64,000 nt of DNA from Halomicrobium katesii DSM 19301 (GTDB taxonomy: Archaea > Halobacteriota > Halobacteria > Halobacteriales > Haloarculaceae). The stretch lies in assembly GCF_000379085.1 (NCBI RefSeq), contig NZ_KB905378.1, positions 2,113,699 through 2,177,698 of the forward strand, read 5' to 3'. Shown piece by piece: positions 33,583 to 43,900 of this stretch. The notes under the pieces are model-generated. The model ran no database searches. It was given only the letters and a program-made list of their open reading frames with translations, and was not told the origin of the DNA. Both the position numbers and the translations under genes were made by a program. The first letter of the stretch is position 1. Each line of letters begins with the position of its first letter.

Positions 33583-34803
33583 TCAGGCGTACGTCGGCGA
33601 CACGTCCTGGGCGTCGCTCTCTTCGGACTCGATTTTCTCCCAGGCGTCGGTGAAGTCCCCCATCCGGACTTCGGTGCGATCGTCACGGATGGCGAACATC
33701 CCCGCTTCCGTACAGATCGCCTTCACGTCGGCACCCGACGCCTCGTCGATGTCACCGGCGAGTCGCTCGAAGTCCACGTCGTCGGCGACGTTCATGCCGC
33801 GGGTGTGGATCTGGAAGATCTGTTTGCGGCCCTCGTAGTCCGGCTTGGGCACCTCGATGAGGCGGTCGAAGCGGCCGGGGCGGAGGATGGCGCGGTCGAG
33901 CATGTCGAAGCGGTTGGTCGCGGCGATGAGACGGATCTCGCCGCGCTCGTCGAAGCCGTCCATCTCGCTGAGCAGCTGCATCATCGTCCGCTGGACCTCG
34001 GCGTCGCCGGAGGTCTTCGAGTCCGTCCGCTTGGCCGCGATGGCGTCGATCTCGTCGATGAAGACGACGGCTGGCTCCTCGTTGCGGGCCAGTTCGAACA
34101 GGTCCCGCACCAGCTTCGACCCCTCGCCGATGAACTTGTGGACCAGTTCCGAGCCGGCCATCTTGATGAAGGTCGCGTCGGTCTGGTTGGCGACGGCCTT
34201 CGCCAGCATCGTCTTCCCGGTGCCGGGCGGGCCGTGCAGGAGCACGCCGGAGGGCGGATCGATCCCCACGTCCTCGAACATCTCGGGTGACTTCAGCGGG
34301 AGTTCGACGGTCTCACGGACCTCCTCCATCTGCTCTTCGATCCCGCCGATGTCTGCGTAGGTCACGTCGGGGCTCTGGTCGACTTGCATCACGCGAGCCC
34401 GCACGTCGGTCTCGTCGTCGAGGCGCTTGACGATCGACAGGGAGTTGTTGACGGCGACGCGGGAGTCCGGTTCGAGGTCGTCGCGCATCTCGTCGGTGAC
34501 CTCGGTCAGGGCCTCCTGGTTGTTGCCGTGTTGCTTGATGACGACGCCCTCGTCGGTCAGTTCCTGGACGGTGGCGACGAACAGCGGCGACTGCTTGAGC
34601 TTCTTGTTCTCGTGGGTGAGCCGTTCGAGCTTCTGCTGGTACTTGTTGTTCTCGGCGTTGGCGTCCAGCAGCTTGTCGCGCATCTCCTCGTTTTGATCCT
34701 CCAGCACTTCGAGGCGCTCCTGTAACGCCTCGATTTTCTCCTGCTGGGACGCGTCGTCGTCGTCGTCGTACGGCAGATCGACCTCGTCGACGGTGTCGGT
34801 CAT
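33583..34803 (-). CDS. pan: Proteasome-activating nucleotidase (PAN)
   Basis: Hexameric AAA+ ATPase that unfolds substrates and feeds them to the 20S proteasome. The 406-residue protein has an amino-terminal coiled coil (about 18-75, KIEALQERLEVLEDQNEEMR), an OB domain (about 80-145), Walker A GPPGTGKT, Walker B VVFIDEIDAI, sensor ATNRFDML, and arginine-finger region LRPGRFDR. It ends SPTYA, with the penultimate Tyr of the proteasome-docking HbYX-like tail. ATG at 34803; a CATAAT-like box lies about 26 bases upstream, suggesting a leaderless message. Confidence 0.97.
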   Translation of the reverse strand: MTDTVDEVDLPYDDDDDASQQEKIEALQERLEVLEDQNEEMRDKLLDANAENNKYQQKLERLTHENKKLKQSPLFVATVQELTDEGVVIKQHGNNQEALTEVTDEMRDDLEPDSRVAVNNSLSIVKRLDDETDVRARVMQVDQSPDVTYADIGGIEEQMEEVRETVELPLKSPEMFEDVGIDPPSGVLLHGPPGTGKTMLAKAVANQTDATFIKMAGSELVHKFIGEGSKLVRDLFELARNEEPAVVFIDEIDAIAAKRTDSKTSGDAEVQRTMMQLLSEMDGFDERGEIRLIAATNRFDMLDRAILRPGRFDRLIEVPKPDYEGRKQIFQIHTRGMNVADDVDFERLAGDIDEASGADVKAICTEAGMFAIRDDRTEVRMGDFTDAWEKIESEESDAQDVSPTYA

Positions 34804-34994
34804 TACCACTCGCTAGCGGGTCAGCCATTATGAGGCTTCGGGTCGGGTCAGGTTCTGACTCCACCGTTTCTGGACCGTCTCGCGCCGAATATCTGCCGTC
34901 TCAGGTGTTTCCCTCTTCGCCACCGTTTGATTACTGTAGATTATAAAATAGAACAGAAAATATTATCACTCTGTATTTCCAACGGTGAAGTAGC

Positions 34995-35273
34995 ATGAGC
35001 ACGTCAGAACTCGATCGACTCGGTGGTGCATCGGAGCCGACGACCGTCGAGTGGGACGCGGTCCGCGAACTCCCACCGAGTGCCAAACTCGTCGCGAAGG
35101 TCCTGGAGTACAACGGAACGCTCACGCAGAGCCAGCTCTCCGAGGAGACGCTGTTGCCCGCACGGACCGTCCGCTACGCGCTCAACCGCCTCGAAGAGGC
35201 GGGGGCCGTCGACTCCCGATTCTCTTTCGCGGACGCACGGAAGCGCATCTACACCCTGACCGTCGAGCAGTAA
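34995..35273 (+). CDS. MarR-like winged-helix DNA-binding protein
   Basis: A 92-residue regulator. After an acidic head, LPPSAKLVAKVLEYNGTLTQ starts a winged helix with recognition region LPARTVRYALNRLEEAGAVD and wing SFADARKRIYTLTVEQ. No sensory domain. The upstream 60 bases are strongly AT-rich (ttataaaata, atattatc), giving a clear promoter region; this patch separates it from the divergently transcribed PAN gene. Target unknown. Confidence 0.8.
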   Translation: MSTSELDRLGGASEPTTVEWDAVRELPPSAKLVAKVLEYNGTLTQSQLSEETLLPARTVRYALNRLEEAGAVDSRFSFADARKRIYTLTVEQ

Positions 35274-35314
35274 CGGGCCACAACCTTTTGTGTGAACGCG
35301 CCACAGCCCGCCTC

Positions 35315-35668
35315 GTGACCGACGAAGCGACAGTCAAAGCGCGGCTCCGTGCGCTCGCGGACACTGACGAGACCGACCGCTCGGACGCGACGCCGACCGC
35401 CCTCCAGGCCGAGCACAGGGAGACGATCGAACGGGCGACCGACGCACTCGACGATCTGGCGGCGGCCGCGGCCTTCGTCGACGACGGCGGACTGACGGAC
35501 CTCGAACGAGCCGTCGAGGCGGCCGAGGAGTCTGTCAGCGCCGCCAGCCAGCGCGGACGCGAGACGCTGGCCGCATACCGTCGGTACCGAGCCGCTGCGT
35601 CGGGCGATCAGTTTCACCCCGGTCGCGGAACCTCTTTAGGCGACGGTGCCGAAGTCGAGAACAGATGA
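35315..35668 (+). CDS. Acidic helical protein upstream of mre11, function unknown
   Basis: A 117-residue, mostly helical acidic protein with a GTG start at 35315 (VTDEATVKARLRALADTDET) and repeated heptad-like Ala/Glu patterns (RATDALDDLAAAAAFVDDGG, LERAVEAAEESVSAASQRG). Its stop overlaps the mre11 start by four bases (ATGA), which suggests translational coupling and possibly a role linked to the Mre11-Rad50 complex, but there is no direct evidence for that. No family recognised. Confidence 0.65.
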   Translation: MTDEATVKARLRALADTDETDRSDATPTALQAEHRETIERATDALDDLAAAAAFVDDGGLTDLERAVEAAEESVSAASQRGRETLAAYRRYRAAASGDQFHPGRGTSLGDGAEVENR

Positions 35669-36930
35669 CGCGGGTCATACACACCGGCGACACCCACATC
35701 GGGTACCAGCAGTACCACGTGCCCGAGCGCCGGGACGACTTCCTGAACGCGTTCCGACAGGTCGTCGACGACGCGATCGGTTCGGGGGCCGACGCCGTCG
35801 TCCACGCTGGCGACCTGTTTCACGACCGGCGACCGACGCTCACGGACGTGCTCGGAACGCTGGACGTACTGGAGCGACTCGACGACGCCGACATCCCGTT
35901 CCTGGCCGTCGTCGGCAACCACGAGGCAAAGCGCGACGCCCAGTGGCTCGATCTCTACGAGTCGCTGGGGCTGGCGACTCGCCTCGACGACGAACCGCGC
36001 GTGATCGGTGACACGGCCTTCTACGGGCTCGACTACGTCCCGGGCTCACAGCGCGACGCGCTCGACTACGAGTTCGCGTCCCACGAGGCCGACCACGCCG
36101 CGCTGGTCAGTCACGGCCAGTTCCAGCCCTTCGACTACGGCACCTGGGACGCGACGGCGATCGTCGACGAGGCCACCGTCGACTTCGACGCGCTCCTGCT
36201 GGGGGACGAACACACGCCCGGCACGAAGCAGGTCGACGAGACGTGGCTCACCTACTGTGGATCGACCGAGCGCGCCAGCGCGGACGAGCGCGACGACCGG
36301 GGGTACAACATCGTCACGTTCGACGGCGACGTGACCATCACGCGCCGGGGACTCGACACCCGCGAGTTCATTTTCGTCGAGGTCGAACTGGCCGGCGACG
36401 AGGGGCTCGAACACGTCCGCGAGCGCGTCGGCGAGTACGATCTGACCGACGCGGTCGTGATCGTTCACGTCGACGGCGAGGGCGAGCCGATCACGCCGGC
36501 CGGCATCGAGGAGTTCGCACTCGATCAGGGGGCGCTGGTCGCGCGCGTCACCGACCACCGGGAGTTCGCCGACGAACGCGAGGTGGCGGTGAGCTTCGCC
36601 GACCCAGACGAGGCCGTCCACGAGCGCGTGCGAGATCTCGGTCTGAGTGAGGCAGCCCGAGACATCGACGAGACGATTCGCGCCTCGAAGGTCCCCGACT
36701 CGAACGTCGCCGACACCGTCGAAGAGCGCGTCGCCGACCTCGTCGAAGCGGGCGATCTGGCTGTCTTCGACGGTGCCGACGCCGAGAGCGCGCACCCGGA
36801 GACCGAAGCCGACGGCGGCCACGCGCCGACCGACGACCGAAGTTCCGCGACGGACGAGACAGCCGACGCCGCTGGCGAGACGGGGTCGGCGGACCCGGAC
36901 GACCAGTCGACGATGGGGGAGTACCTGTGA
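35665..36930 (+). CDS. mre11: DNA double-strand break repair nuclease Mre11
   Basis: Mn2+-dependent nuclease of the Mre11-Rad50 complex, acting on DNA ends. The 421-residue protein has the calcineurin-type phosphoesterase motifs: IHTGDTHIGYQQYH, VHAGDLFHDRRP, VVGNHEAKRD, VSHGQF; the last metal motif reads LLLGDEHTPG. A carboxyl acidic tail of about 60 residues follows the Rad50-binding region. It overlaps the upstream gene by four bases and rad50 starts 31 bases after its stop, with a 12-codon reading frame exactly bridging the gap. Confidence 0.95.
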   Translation: MTRVIHTGDTHIGYQQYHVPERRDDFLNAFRQVVDDAIGSGADAVVHAGDLFHDRRPTLTDVLGTLDVLERLDDADIPFLAVVGNHEAKRDAQWLDLYESLGLATRLDDEPRVIGDTAFYGLDYVPGSQRDALDYEFASHEADHAALVSHGQFQPFDYGTWDATAIVDEATVDFDALLLGDEHTPGTKQVDETWLTYCGSTERASADERDDRGYNIVTFDGDVTITRRGLDTREFIFVEVELAGDEGLEHVRERVGEYDLTDAVVIVHVDGEGEPITPAGIEEFALDQGALVARVTDHREFADEREVAVSFADPDEAVHERVRDLGLSEAARDIDETIRASKVPDSNVADTVEERVADLVEAGDLAVFDGADAESAHPETEADGGHAPTDDRSSATDETADAAGETGSADPDDQSTMGEYL

Positions 36931-36961
36931 GCGACGACACCGCCTCCCGAGAGGTGATTCG

Positions 36962-39637
36962 ATGAGGATCTCTCGGGTCCGGATGGAGAACTTCAAGTGT
37001 TACGGCGAGGCCGACCTGCGGCTCGACCGCGGCGTGACGATCATCCACGGCCTCAACGGCAGCGGGAAGTCCTCGCTGCTGGAGGCCTGTTTCTTCGCGC
37101 TCTACGGGACCAAGGCCCTCGACGAGACCCTGGACGAGATCGTCTCGATCGGGGCCGACGACGCGACCGTCGAGCTGTGGTTCAGCCACGGCGGCGGCGA
37201 CTTCCACATCGAGCGCCGCGTCCGGGCGACGGGCGAGCGAGCGACGACCGCCAAGTGCGTCCTCGAAACACCGGAGGGGAGCTTCGACGGGGCTCGCGCC
37301 GTCCGCCGCCGCGTCACCGAACTCCTCCGGATGGACAGCGAGGCGTTCGTCAACTGTGCGTACGTCAGGCAGGGCGAGGTCAACAAGCTGATCAACGCTT
37401 CGCCGAGCCAGCGCCAGGACATGCTCGACGACCTCCTCCAGCTCGGGAAGCTAGAGGAGTACCGCGAACGGGCGAGCGACGCCCGCGTCGGCATCGGTCG
37501 CGTCCGCGACGACAAACAGGGCGCGCTGGGCCAGCTCGAAGAGCAGATCGCCGAGAAGGAGGAGCGTGACCTCTACGACCGTCTCAACGAACTCCGGAGC
37601 CAGATCGCCCAGACCAGCGAGGAGATCGAACGCATCGAAAGCCAGCGCGAGCGGGCAGCCGAGACCCGAGACGACGCCCAGTCGATCATCGACGACTACG
37701 AGGAGAGACAGGCCGAACTCGACGAACTCGAAGCCGAGATCGACGAGCTCCGCGAGACGATCGCCGAAACCGAACGGGAGCGAGACGAGATCGACGAGCG
37801 GATTCGGGACCGCAAGGAGACGCTGAGCGAGCGCGAGACGGAACTCCGGGAGGCCGTCGCCGAGAGCGCCCTCGACAGCGCCGACTCCGAGGCCGTCTCG
37901 GACCGGATCGACGAACTGACCGCCCGCGACGACGAGCTGCGAGACCGGATCGAACAGCAGCGGGTCGCGGCCTCGGAACACGGCAGCGAGGCCGAGTCAC
38001 TGCGCGAGAGCGCCGCGACTCTCGACGAGCGAGCCACGGAGAAACGCGAGGAGGCCGAGCGGCTCGAAGCCGAGTTGGCCGACACCCGCGAGGACGTACG
38101 GGAACGGCGCGGGCAACTCGACGAGATCGACGAGCGAATCGAGACGCTCGCGGCCCGCTTCGAGGACGCACCGGTGGATCGGGACGGCGTCGAAGACCAC
38201 CGCGACGAGGTCGCGTCGACGCTCGAAGACGCACACCAGCGGGTCACGGAGCTGGAGACGACGCTCGAAAGCGAACGCGAGCGCGTCGCCGAGGCCCAGC
38301 AGCTCCTCGAAGCGGGGAAGTGTCCCGAGTGCGGGCAAGACGTGGCGGACTCGCCCCACGTCGAGGGGATCGAGGAGCAGCGCGAACGCATCGAGCAACG
38401 CGAGCGTGACCTCGAAGACGCTCGCGAGACCGTCAGGGATCGCGAGGAGCGACTCGAACGAGCCGAGCAACTCGTCGAGACGGCGGCCGAGATCGAGACC
38501 CTGGAGACGAGACGCGACGACGTTACGCGCTTGATCGAGGACCGCGAGTCGGGGCTCGACGAGGAGGAAGACCGGATCGAACAGCTCCGGGCCGACGCCG
38601 AGGCGTTGGCGTCGGAGGCCGACGAGAAGCGCGAGGCGGCCACCGAGGCCGAGCAAGCGGCCCAGGAGTGTCGCGACGTTGTCGCCGACTGCAATCAGCA
38701 GCGCCAGGAGTGCAAGACGGAGCTGGAACGGCTCGAACGCATCGAGACGCTACTCGCGGCGGTCGAGGACTGTGAGGACGACCTCGAACGACTGCGCGAG
38801 CAGCGCCAGCAGAAAGGCGAGATCAACGACGAGCGCCGCGAGCGACTCGCCGACAAGCGAGAGCGCACGTCCGCCCTCGAAGCGGAGTTCGACGACGCCA
38901 ACGTCGAGGAGGCCCGCGCGGAACGCGAGCGGGCGACGGAGTACATCCAGCAGGCAGACGAGAAGCTCGACGAACTTCGGGCCGAACGCGACGACTTACA
39001 GGCGAGTGCCGGGGCCGTCGAAAACGAGATCGAGGCCCTGGAGGAGCTCCGTGACCGTCGCGACGAACTGGCGGCGACCGTCGAGAAGCTCGCGACGCTG
39101 TACGAGGAAGCCGAGGAGCTGGAGTCGATGTACGGCACCGTCCGCGCGGAGCTGCGCCAGCGCAACGTCGAGACGCTCGAACGGATGCTCAACGACGTGT
39201 TCGATCTGGTCTACCAGAACGACTCCTATTCCCACATCGAACTCGACGGGGAGTACCAGCTGACGGTGTACCAGAAAGACGGCGAGGCGCTCGATCCCGA
39301 GCAGCTCTCGGGGGGCGAGCGCGCGCTGTTCAACCTCAGTCTCCGGTGTGCGATCTACCGCCTGCTGGCCGAGGGGATCGAGGGGGCCGCACCGATGCCG
39401 CCGCTGATCCTCGACGAGCCGACCGTCTTTCTCGACTCCGGGCACGTCTCACGGCTGCTCGGCCTGATCGAGTTCATGCGTGACGACGTGGGCGTCGAGC
39501 AGATCGTCGTCGTCAGCCACGACGAGGAACTCGTCGGAGCGGCCGACGCGCTGGTCCGCGTCGAGAAGGACTCGACGACCAACCGCTCGACGGCACGGCG
39601 AGTCGAGGCGGGCGTCGTCGCGGACGCCGCCGACTAG
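36962..39637 (+). CDS. rad50: DNA double-strand break repair ATPase Rad50
   Basis: SMC-like ATPase partner of Mre11. The 891-residue protein has Walker A GLNGSGKSSLLEA at about residue 30, NCAYVRQGEVNKLI (Q-loop area), two long coiled-coil arms (about 180-445 and 470-740), the zinc hook CPECG at residue 454, signature LSGGERALFNLSLR, Walker B LILDEPTVFLDSGH and the switch VVVSHDEEL. Length is normal. ATG at 36962. Stop overlaps the convergent gene by four bases (CTAG). Confidence 0.97.
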   Translation: MRISRVRMENFKCYGEADLRLDRGVTIIHGLNGSGKSSLLEACFFALYGTKALDETLDEIVSIGADDATVELWFSHGGGDFHIERRVRATGERATTAKCVLETPEGSFDGARAVRRRVTELLRMDSEAFVNCAYVRQGEVNKLINASPSQRQDMLDDLLQLGKLEEYRERASDARVGIGRVRDDKQGALGQLEEQIAEKEERDLYDRLNELRSQIAQTSEEIERIESQRERAAETRDDAQSIIDDYEERQAELDELEAEIDELRETIAETERERDEIDERIRDRKETLSERETELREAVAESALDSADSEAVSDRIDELTARDDELRDRIEQQRVAASEHGSEAESLRESAATLDERATEKREEAERLEAELADTREDVRERRGQLDEIDERIETLAARFEDAPVDRDGVEDHRDEVASTLEDAHQRVTELETTLESERERVAEAQQLLEAGKCPECGQDVADSPHVEGIEEQRERIEQRERDLEDARETVRDREERLERAEQLVETAAEIETLETRRDDVTRLIEDRESGLDEEEDRIEQLRADAEALASEADEKREAATEAEQAAQECRDVVADCNQQRQECKTELERLERIETLLAAVEDCEDDLERLREQRQQKGEINDERRERLADKRERTSALEAEFDDANVEEARAERERATEYIQQADEKLDELRAERDDLQASAGAVENEIEALEELRDRRDELAATVEKLATLYEEAEELESMYGTVRAELRQRNVETLERMLNDVFDLVYQNDSYSHIELDGEYQLTVYQKDGEALDPEQLSGGERALFNLSLRCAIYRLLAEGIEGAAPMPPLILDEPTVFLDSGHVSRLLGLIEFMRDDVGVEQIVVVSHDEELVGAADALVRVEKDSTTNRSTARRVEAGVVADAAD

Positions 39638-40059
39638 TCGCCTCGCAGCGTCGCCAGTGCCTCGCTGGCGACCACAGTGGTGTCGTACCCGCGACCGCCC
39701 GGCACGTCCGCTTCCGTGACCAGCCCGGCAGCGCGAAACTCCGCCAGCAGGCCGTGGAGATCGCTCTCGCACAGTTCGTACCGATCGAGGAGGACGCGCA
39801 CGTCGGTCGGGCCGCGCGCTTCGAGTGTCACCAGCAGTCCCAGCGCGCGGTCGTCGTGTGTGGCGGTCACGACTCGACGGAGCGGCTCGGACACCGCAGT
39901 TGCCGCCGTCGAGAGCGGGCTCGTCTCCGTCACCGGTTCGAGGGCGTCGTTCGGGAGGTGGCGCTCCTCGCCGGTCGCCGGATCGCGGACGAGACTCGAC
40001 TCGCTGGACTGCTCGACCAGCAGATACCGATCACCCTCACGGTCTTCCACAGTTCGCAT
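39634..40059 (-). CDS. Haloarchaeal protein with winged-helix-like C-terminus, function unknown
   Basis: A 141-residue acidic protein. The first 45 residues look like a small beta domain (MRTVEDREGDRYLLVEQSSE, LVRDPATGEERHLPNDALE); the rest is helical with LGLLVTLEARGPTDVRVLLD and ESDLHGLLAEFRAAGLV, a pattern like a winged helix. No enzyme motif. It converges on rad50 with overlapping stops. A DNA-associated role is possible but unproven. Confidence 0.65.
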   Translation of the reverse strand: MRTVEDREGDRYLLVEQSSESSLVRDPATGEERHLPNDALEPVTETSPLSTAATAVSEPLRRVVTATHDDRALGLLVTLEARGPTDVRVLLDRYELCESDLHGLLAEFRAAGLVTEADVPGGRGYDTTVVASEALATLRGD

Positions 40060-40175
40060 CGGTCACCGTTCGGCTGGAACGCGTGTAGGTGTTGTGTTGT
40101 CTTCGGACGAGCAGTCCACACGCGGCGTCGGCATATCGCGTGGGCGAGCACCGAGCGCCGCCGGTGGCGACGGTC

Positions 40176-40562
40176 TCACTGAGCGTCTTCCCGCCGGTCC
40201 CGGTGGAAGCCGTAGTACCTGACGAGCCCGTACACGAGCGCCAGCGCACCGACGGCAAAAATCTGGAGGCCGCGGTCCCAGTCCCCCAGAAAGTACGCGA
40301 ACATCGGGCCGACGGCGAGGCCGAAGACGGCGACGTTGAACACCAGAACGAGTTTCCAGAACAGGCGGACGCTCTCGGCGTCGGCGTCGGCCGCCCCCGG
40401 TTCCGGCGGGTCGGGAATCTCCGGCCCCATCGATTCCGGATCGGTCTCCGTCCCGGGGGCGGTCGGCACTCCCGGACCGATCTGCTCGGGGTCGGGACCG
40501 TCGACCGAGGGAGGCGTCGGCCCCTCGTTCGCGGCGCTATCGTCGGGCTCGTCGCTGCTCAC
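40176..40562 (-). CDS. Acidic membrane protein with two C-terminal helices
   Basis: A 128-residue protein: the first 65 residues are Pro/Asp/Glu-rich and unstructured (PDPEQIGPGVPTAPGTETDP), followed by two membrane helices (RLFWKLVLVFNVAVFGLAVG and LQIFAVGALALVYGLVRYY) and a basic-acidic tail. Small membrane proteins of this build are common in haloarchaea; no function known. The next gene upstream on this strand starts 232 bases away. Confidence 0.65.
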   Translation of the reverse strand: MSSDEPDDSAANEGPTPPSVDGPDPEQIGPGVPTAPGTETDPESMGPEIPDPPEPGAADADAESVRLFWKLVLVFNVAVFGLAVGPMFAYFLGDWDRGLQIFAVGALALVYGLVRYYGFHRDRREDAQ

Positions 40563-40605
40563 GTCCGGGCTTTCGTCCCACCGGCCAAAAGCGGTTCGCC
40601 CTGGC

Positions 40606-40794
40606 CTACACGCGCTCGGTCAGGGTGACCGCCGTGTCCGTCTGCAGCCACGCGAGCGGGTTCTCGGCGTCGTAGAACACTGTCCCCTCGTCGGTCTCGT
40701 AGGTTTCGGTCGTCTCTACTGCCGCCGGCAGTCCGGGTTCGGAGCGTCGCTTCTCCGCGCTGTCCCGCTCGTCTGCGTGTGCGTTGTCCGACAT
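40606..40794 (-). CDS. Small acidic haloarchaeal protein, function unknown
   Basis: A 62-residue acidic protein. A polar head (MSDNAHADERDSAEKRR) leads into a conserved-looking core TYETDEGTVFYDAENPLAWL and ends TDTAVTLTERV. I recognise the core as typical of a small haloarchaeal protein family but not its role. It precedes the membrane-protein gene on the same strand with 43 bases between and is divergent from polB. Confidence 0.65.
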   Translation of the reverse strand: MSDNAHADERDSAEKRRSEPGLPAAVETTETYETDEGTVFYDAENPLAWLQTDTAVTLTERV

Positions 40795-40906
40795 AGGGAC
40801 TCAGACGTAGGTATGCGATGAGTTACCATATACCTTCTGGCCGTGACCATACTTTCGTCCTGCGATTCGAGCGACACGTTGGGCCGTGGATCGCCGACCG
40901 CCGTAG

Positions 40907-40914
40907 TTTTTATC
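40907..40914 (+). promoter_or_regulatory. TATA box of polB
   Basis: TTTTTATC centred 28 bases upstream of the polB ATG at 40939, the spacing expected of a leaderless haloarchaeal transcript. Confidence 0.65.
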
Positions 40915-40938
40915 GGGCATCCCGAACGACGCCACATC

Positions 40939-43900
40939 ATGAGCGAGCAGGGCCAGCAGGACCTCGGCGCGTTCGTCGACAGCGACGACACTGACGACGA
41001 GCGCGACGTTGCCCAAGAGGCAGCAGCGGTCGCCGGCACGAGCGCGTCGACTGCCGACGTGGTCGACGCCAGCGATCGACTCTTCGAGGACGTCGAGGAG
41101 ACGGTTTCGATGGCCGTCACCCAGATCGACTACACCATCGAGGGGCGCGGCGACGACGAGTACCCGATCATCCACGTCTTCGGCCGGACCGAGGACGAGG
41201 ACGCCGTCCACGCCCGCATCTACGACTTTCGACCGTACTTCTACGCGCCCGCAGAGAACGTCACGGAGGAGCGACTGCGAGGCTACGACAGCATCACTGG
41301 CTGGGAGGAGACCGACGCAGACGGCGATCCCTACGAGTCGATCCGAGGCGAGCGACTCGTCAAGATCTTCGGTCGGACGCCCCGTGACGTGGGACAGATC
41401 CGCGACGAGTTTGACCACTACGAGGCCGACATCCTGTTTCCCAACCGGTTTCTCATCGACAAGGGGCTCACCAGCGGTGTCGAAGTCCCGCTCAGAGAGG
41501 ACGACGACGGCAGTCTCCGGGTCCATCACGCGGAGGTCGCGCCCGCGGACGTGCAGGCGACACCGCGAGTCAACGTCTTCGACATCGAGGTCGACGACCG
41601 CTCGGGGTTCCCCGAGGACGGCGAGGAGCCGATCGTCTGCCTGACGAGCCACGACTCCTACCGCGACGAGTACGTCCTCTGGCTGTACGAGGCCCCCGAC
41701 GGGATCGAAGGGCCGGACTCTCTCCCCGACTACGAGCCTATCGAGGGCGAGATCGACGCCGAGATTCGAAGATTCACCGAGGAGGAGGCGATGCTGGAGG
41801 CCTTCGTCGACTACATCGACGAGACGAACCCGGACATCCTCAGCGGGTGGAACTTCGACGACTTCGACGCGCCGTACTTCCTCGACCGACTGGAGGAACT
41901 CCAGGGTCCACACCACGACTACGACCTGCGTATCGACCGCCTCTCACGAGTGAACGAAGTCTGGCGCTCGGGCTGGGGCGGCCCCGACATCAAGGGTCGG
42001 GTCGTCTTCGACCTCCTGTATGCCTATCAGCGGACCCAGTTCAGCGAACTCGACTCCTATCGGCTGGACGCCGTCGGCGAGGTGGAACTGGGCGTCGGAA
42101 AGGAACGCTATCCCGGCGACATCGGGGATCTCTGGGAGGACGACCCCGAACGCCTGCTGGAGTACAACCTCCGGGACGTGGAGCTGTGTGTCGAACTCGA
42201 CCGCGATCAGGACATCGTCGCCTTCTGGGACGAGGTCCGGACCTTCGTCGGCTGTAAGCTCGAAGACGCCACCACGCCCGGTGACGCCGTCGACATGTAC
42301 GTCCTGCACAAGCTCCACGGCGAGTTCGCACTCCCCTCGAAGGGCCAGCAAGAGAGCGAGGACTACGAGGGCGGGGCCGTGTTCGACCCCATCACCGGTG
42401 TCAGAGAGAACGTGACGGTGCTTGACCTGAAGTCGCTGTATCCGATGTGCATGGTGACGACCAACGCGAGCCCCGAAACCAAAGTCGATCCCGAGACCTA
42501 CGACGGCGACACCTACCGCGCGCCCAACGGGACCCACTTCCGGAAGGAACCGGACGGCGCGATCCGGGAGATGGTCGACGAACTCCTCAGCGAGCGCGAG
42601 GAGAAGAAGAGTCTCCGAAACGAGCACGACCCAAAGGAAGCGGCGTACGAGCGCTACGACCGGCAACAAGCGGCGGTGAAGGTGATCATGAACTGCTTTA
42701 CGCCGGACACCGAGGTCGTCACGCCCGAGGGCGTTCGCGACATCACGGATCTCGAAGTCGGCGACGAAGTGTACTCTCTCGATCCGGAAACGATGCGCAT
42801 GGAGGTCAAGCCGGTCGTCGAGACCCACGACTACCCCGACTATCGGGGCGACCTCGTCGACATCGAGACGAGTAAGATCGACTTCCGAGTGACGCCGAAC
42901 CACCGGATGCTCGTCCGGAAGAACGAGACCAACGGGATCACCGAAGACGAGTACGGGTTCGTCGAAGCGGGCGAACTCGATCGAGCGACGAACTACGAAC
43001 TGCCCCACGACTGGGACGGTCCCGACGGTGAGCGGCTCAACGAGGTGGATCTCGTCGACATCCTTGACGGTGCGTTCGAGGTGTGGTGTGATAACGACGA
43101 CCACGGACATACTCTTGCCGCAGAGGTTGGGTACCGTCCGGACAAGATGCAAAAGCAGGGTGAAGACGGGACTGGCTACGTGTTTGACGCCGAATCGTTC
43201 CGGGAGCACCGTGCGTATATTGATGAGAGCTGTTCAGGGTTTTACGTCCACTCTGAGCGCGGTCGCAAGTGGATTCCGCGGTTTTACGACGGTGACGACT
43301 TCCTCGAACTGCTGGCGTGGTACATCACCGAAGGAAGCATCTACACATCTGCGGATAAGCAGTTTGGTGACCATTTCCGAGGTAGTTCAACAACAGTGAA
43401 CATTGCACAGGATGCGGTCCCGGACGGAGGATCTGGTGACGACCACACACGGATAGGCAGCCTCCTCGACGGCATGGGGTTCGATGTGTACGTCGACGAG
43501 AAAGGGTACCAGTTCACTTCGAAACTGCTTGGTGATCTCTTCGAACGGCTCTGTGGTAGCGACAGCTTCGAGAAGCGGATTCCCGAGTTCGTGTTCGAAA
43601 CGAGCCAAGCACAGAAACGGACCTTCCTTGATACGCTTATCGCTGGCGACGGGGACTGGCAGACCAACAGTTGGCGCTACAGCACTGCAAGTGAACGGCT
43701 CCGCGACGATGTCTTACGACTCTGTGCCCATCTCGGACTCACCGCCAGCTACAATGAAGACAGTGGAACGTACCGCATCTACGTCACCGAAGACAGCAAG
43801 AACACGCTCCGGATGCACCGGAGTGGCGGTGAAAGCACGGCTGAAAACGGTGTTCACTGTGTCACAGTTGAGGACAACCACACTCTGCTCGCCGGGCGGA

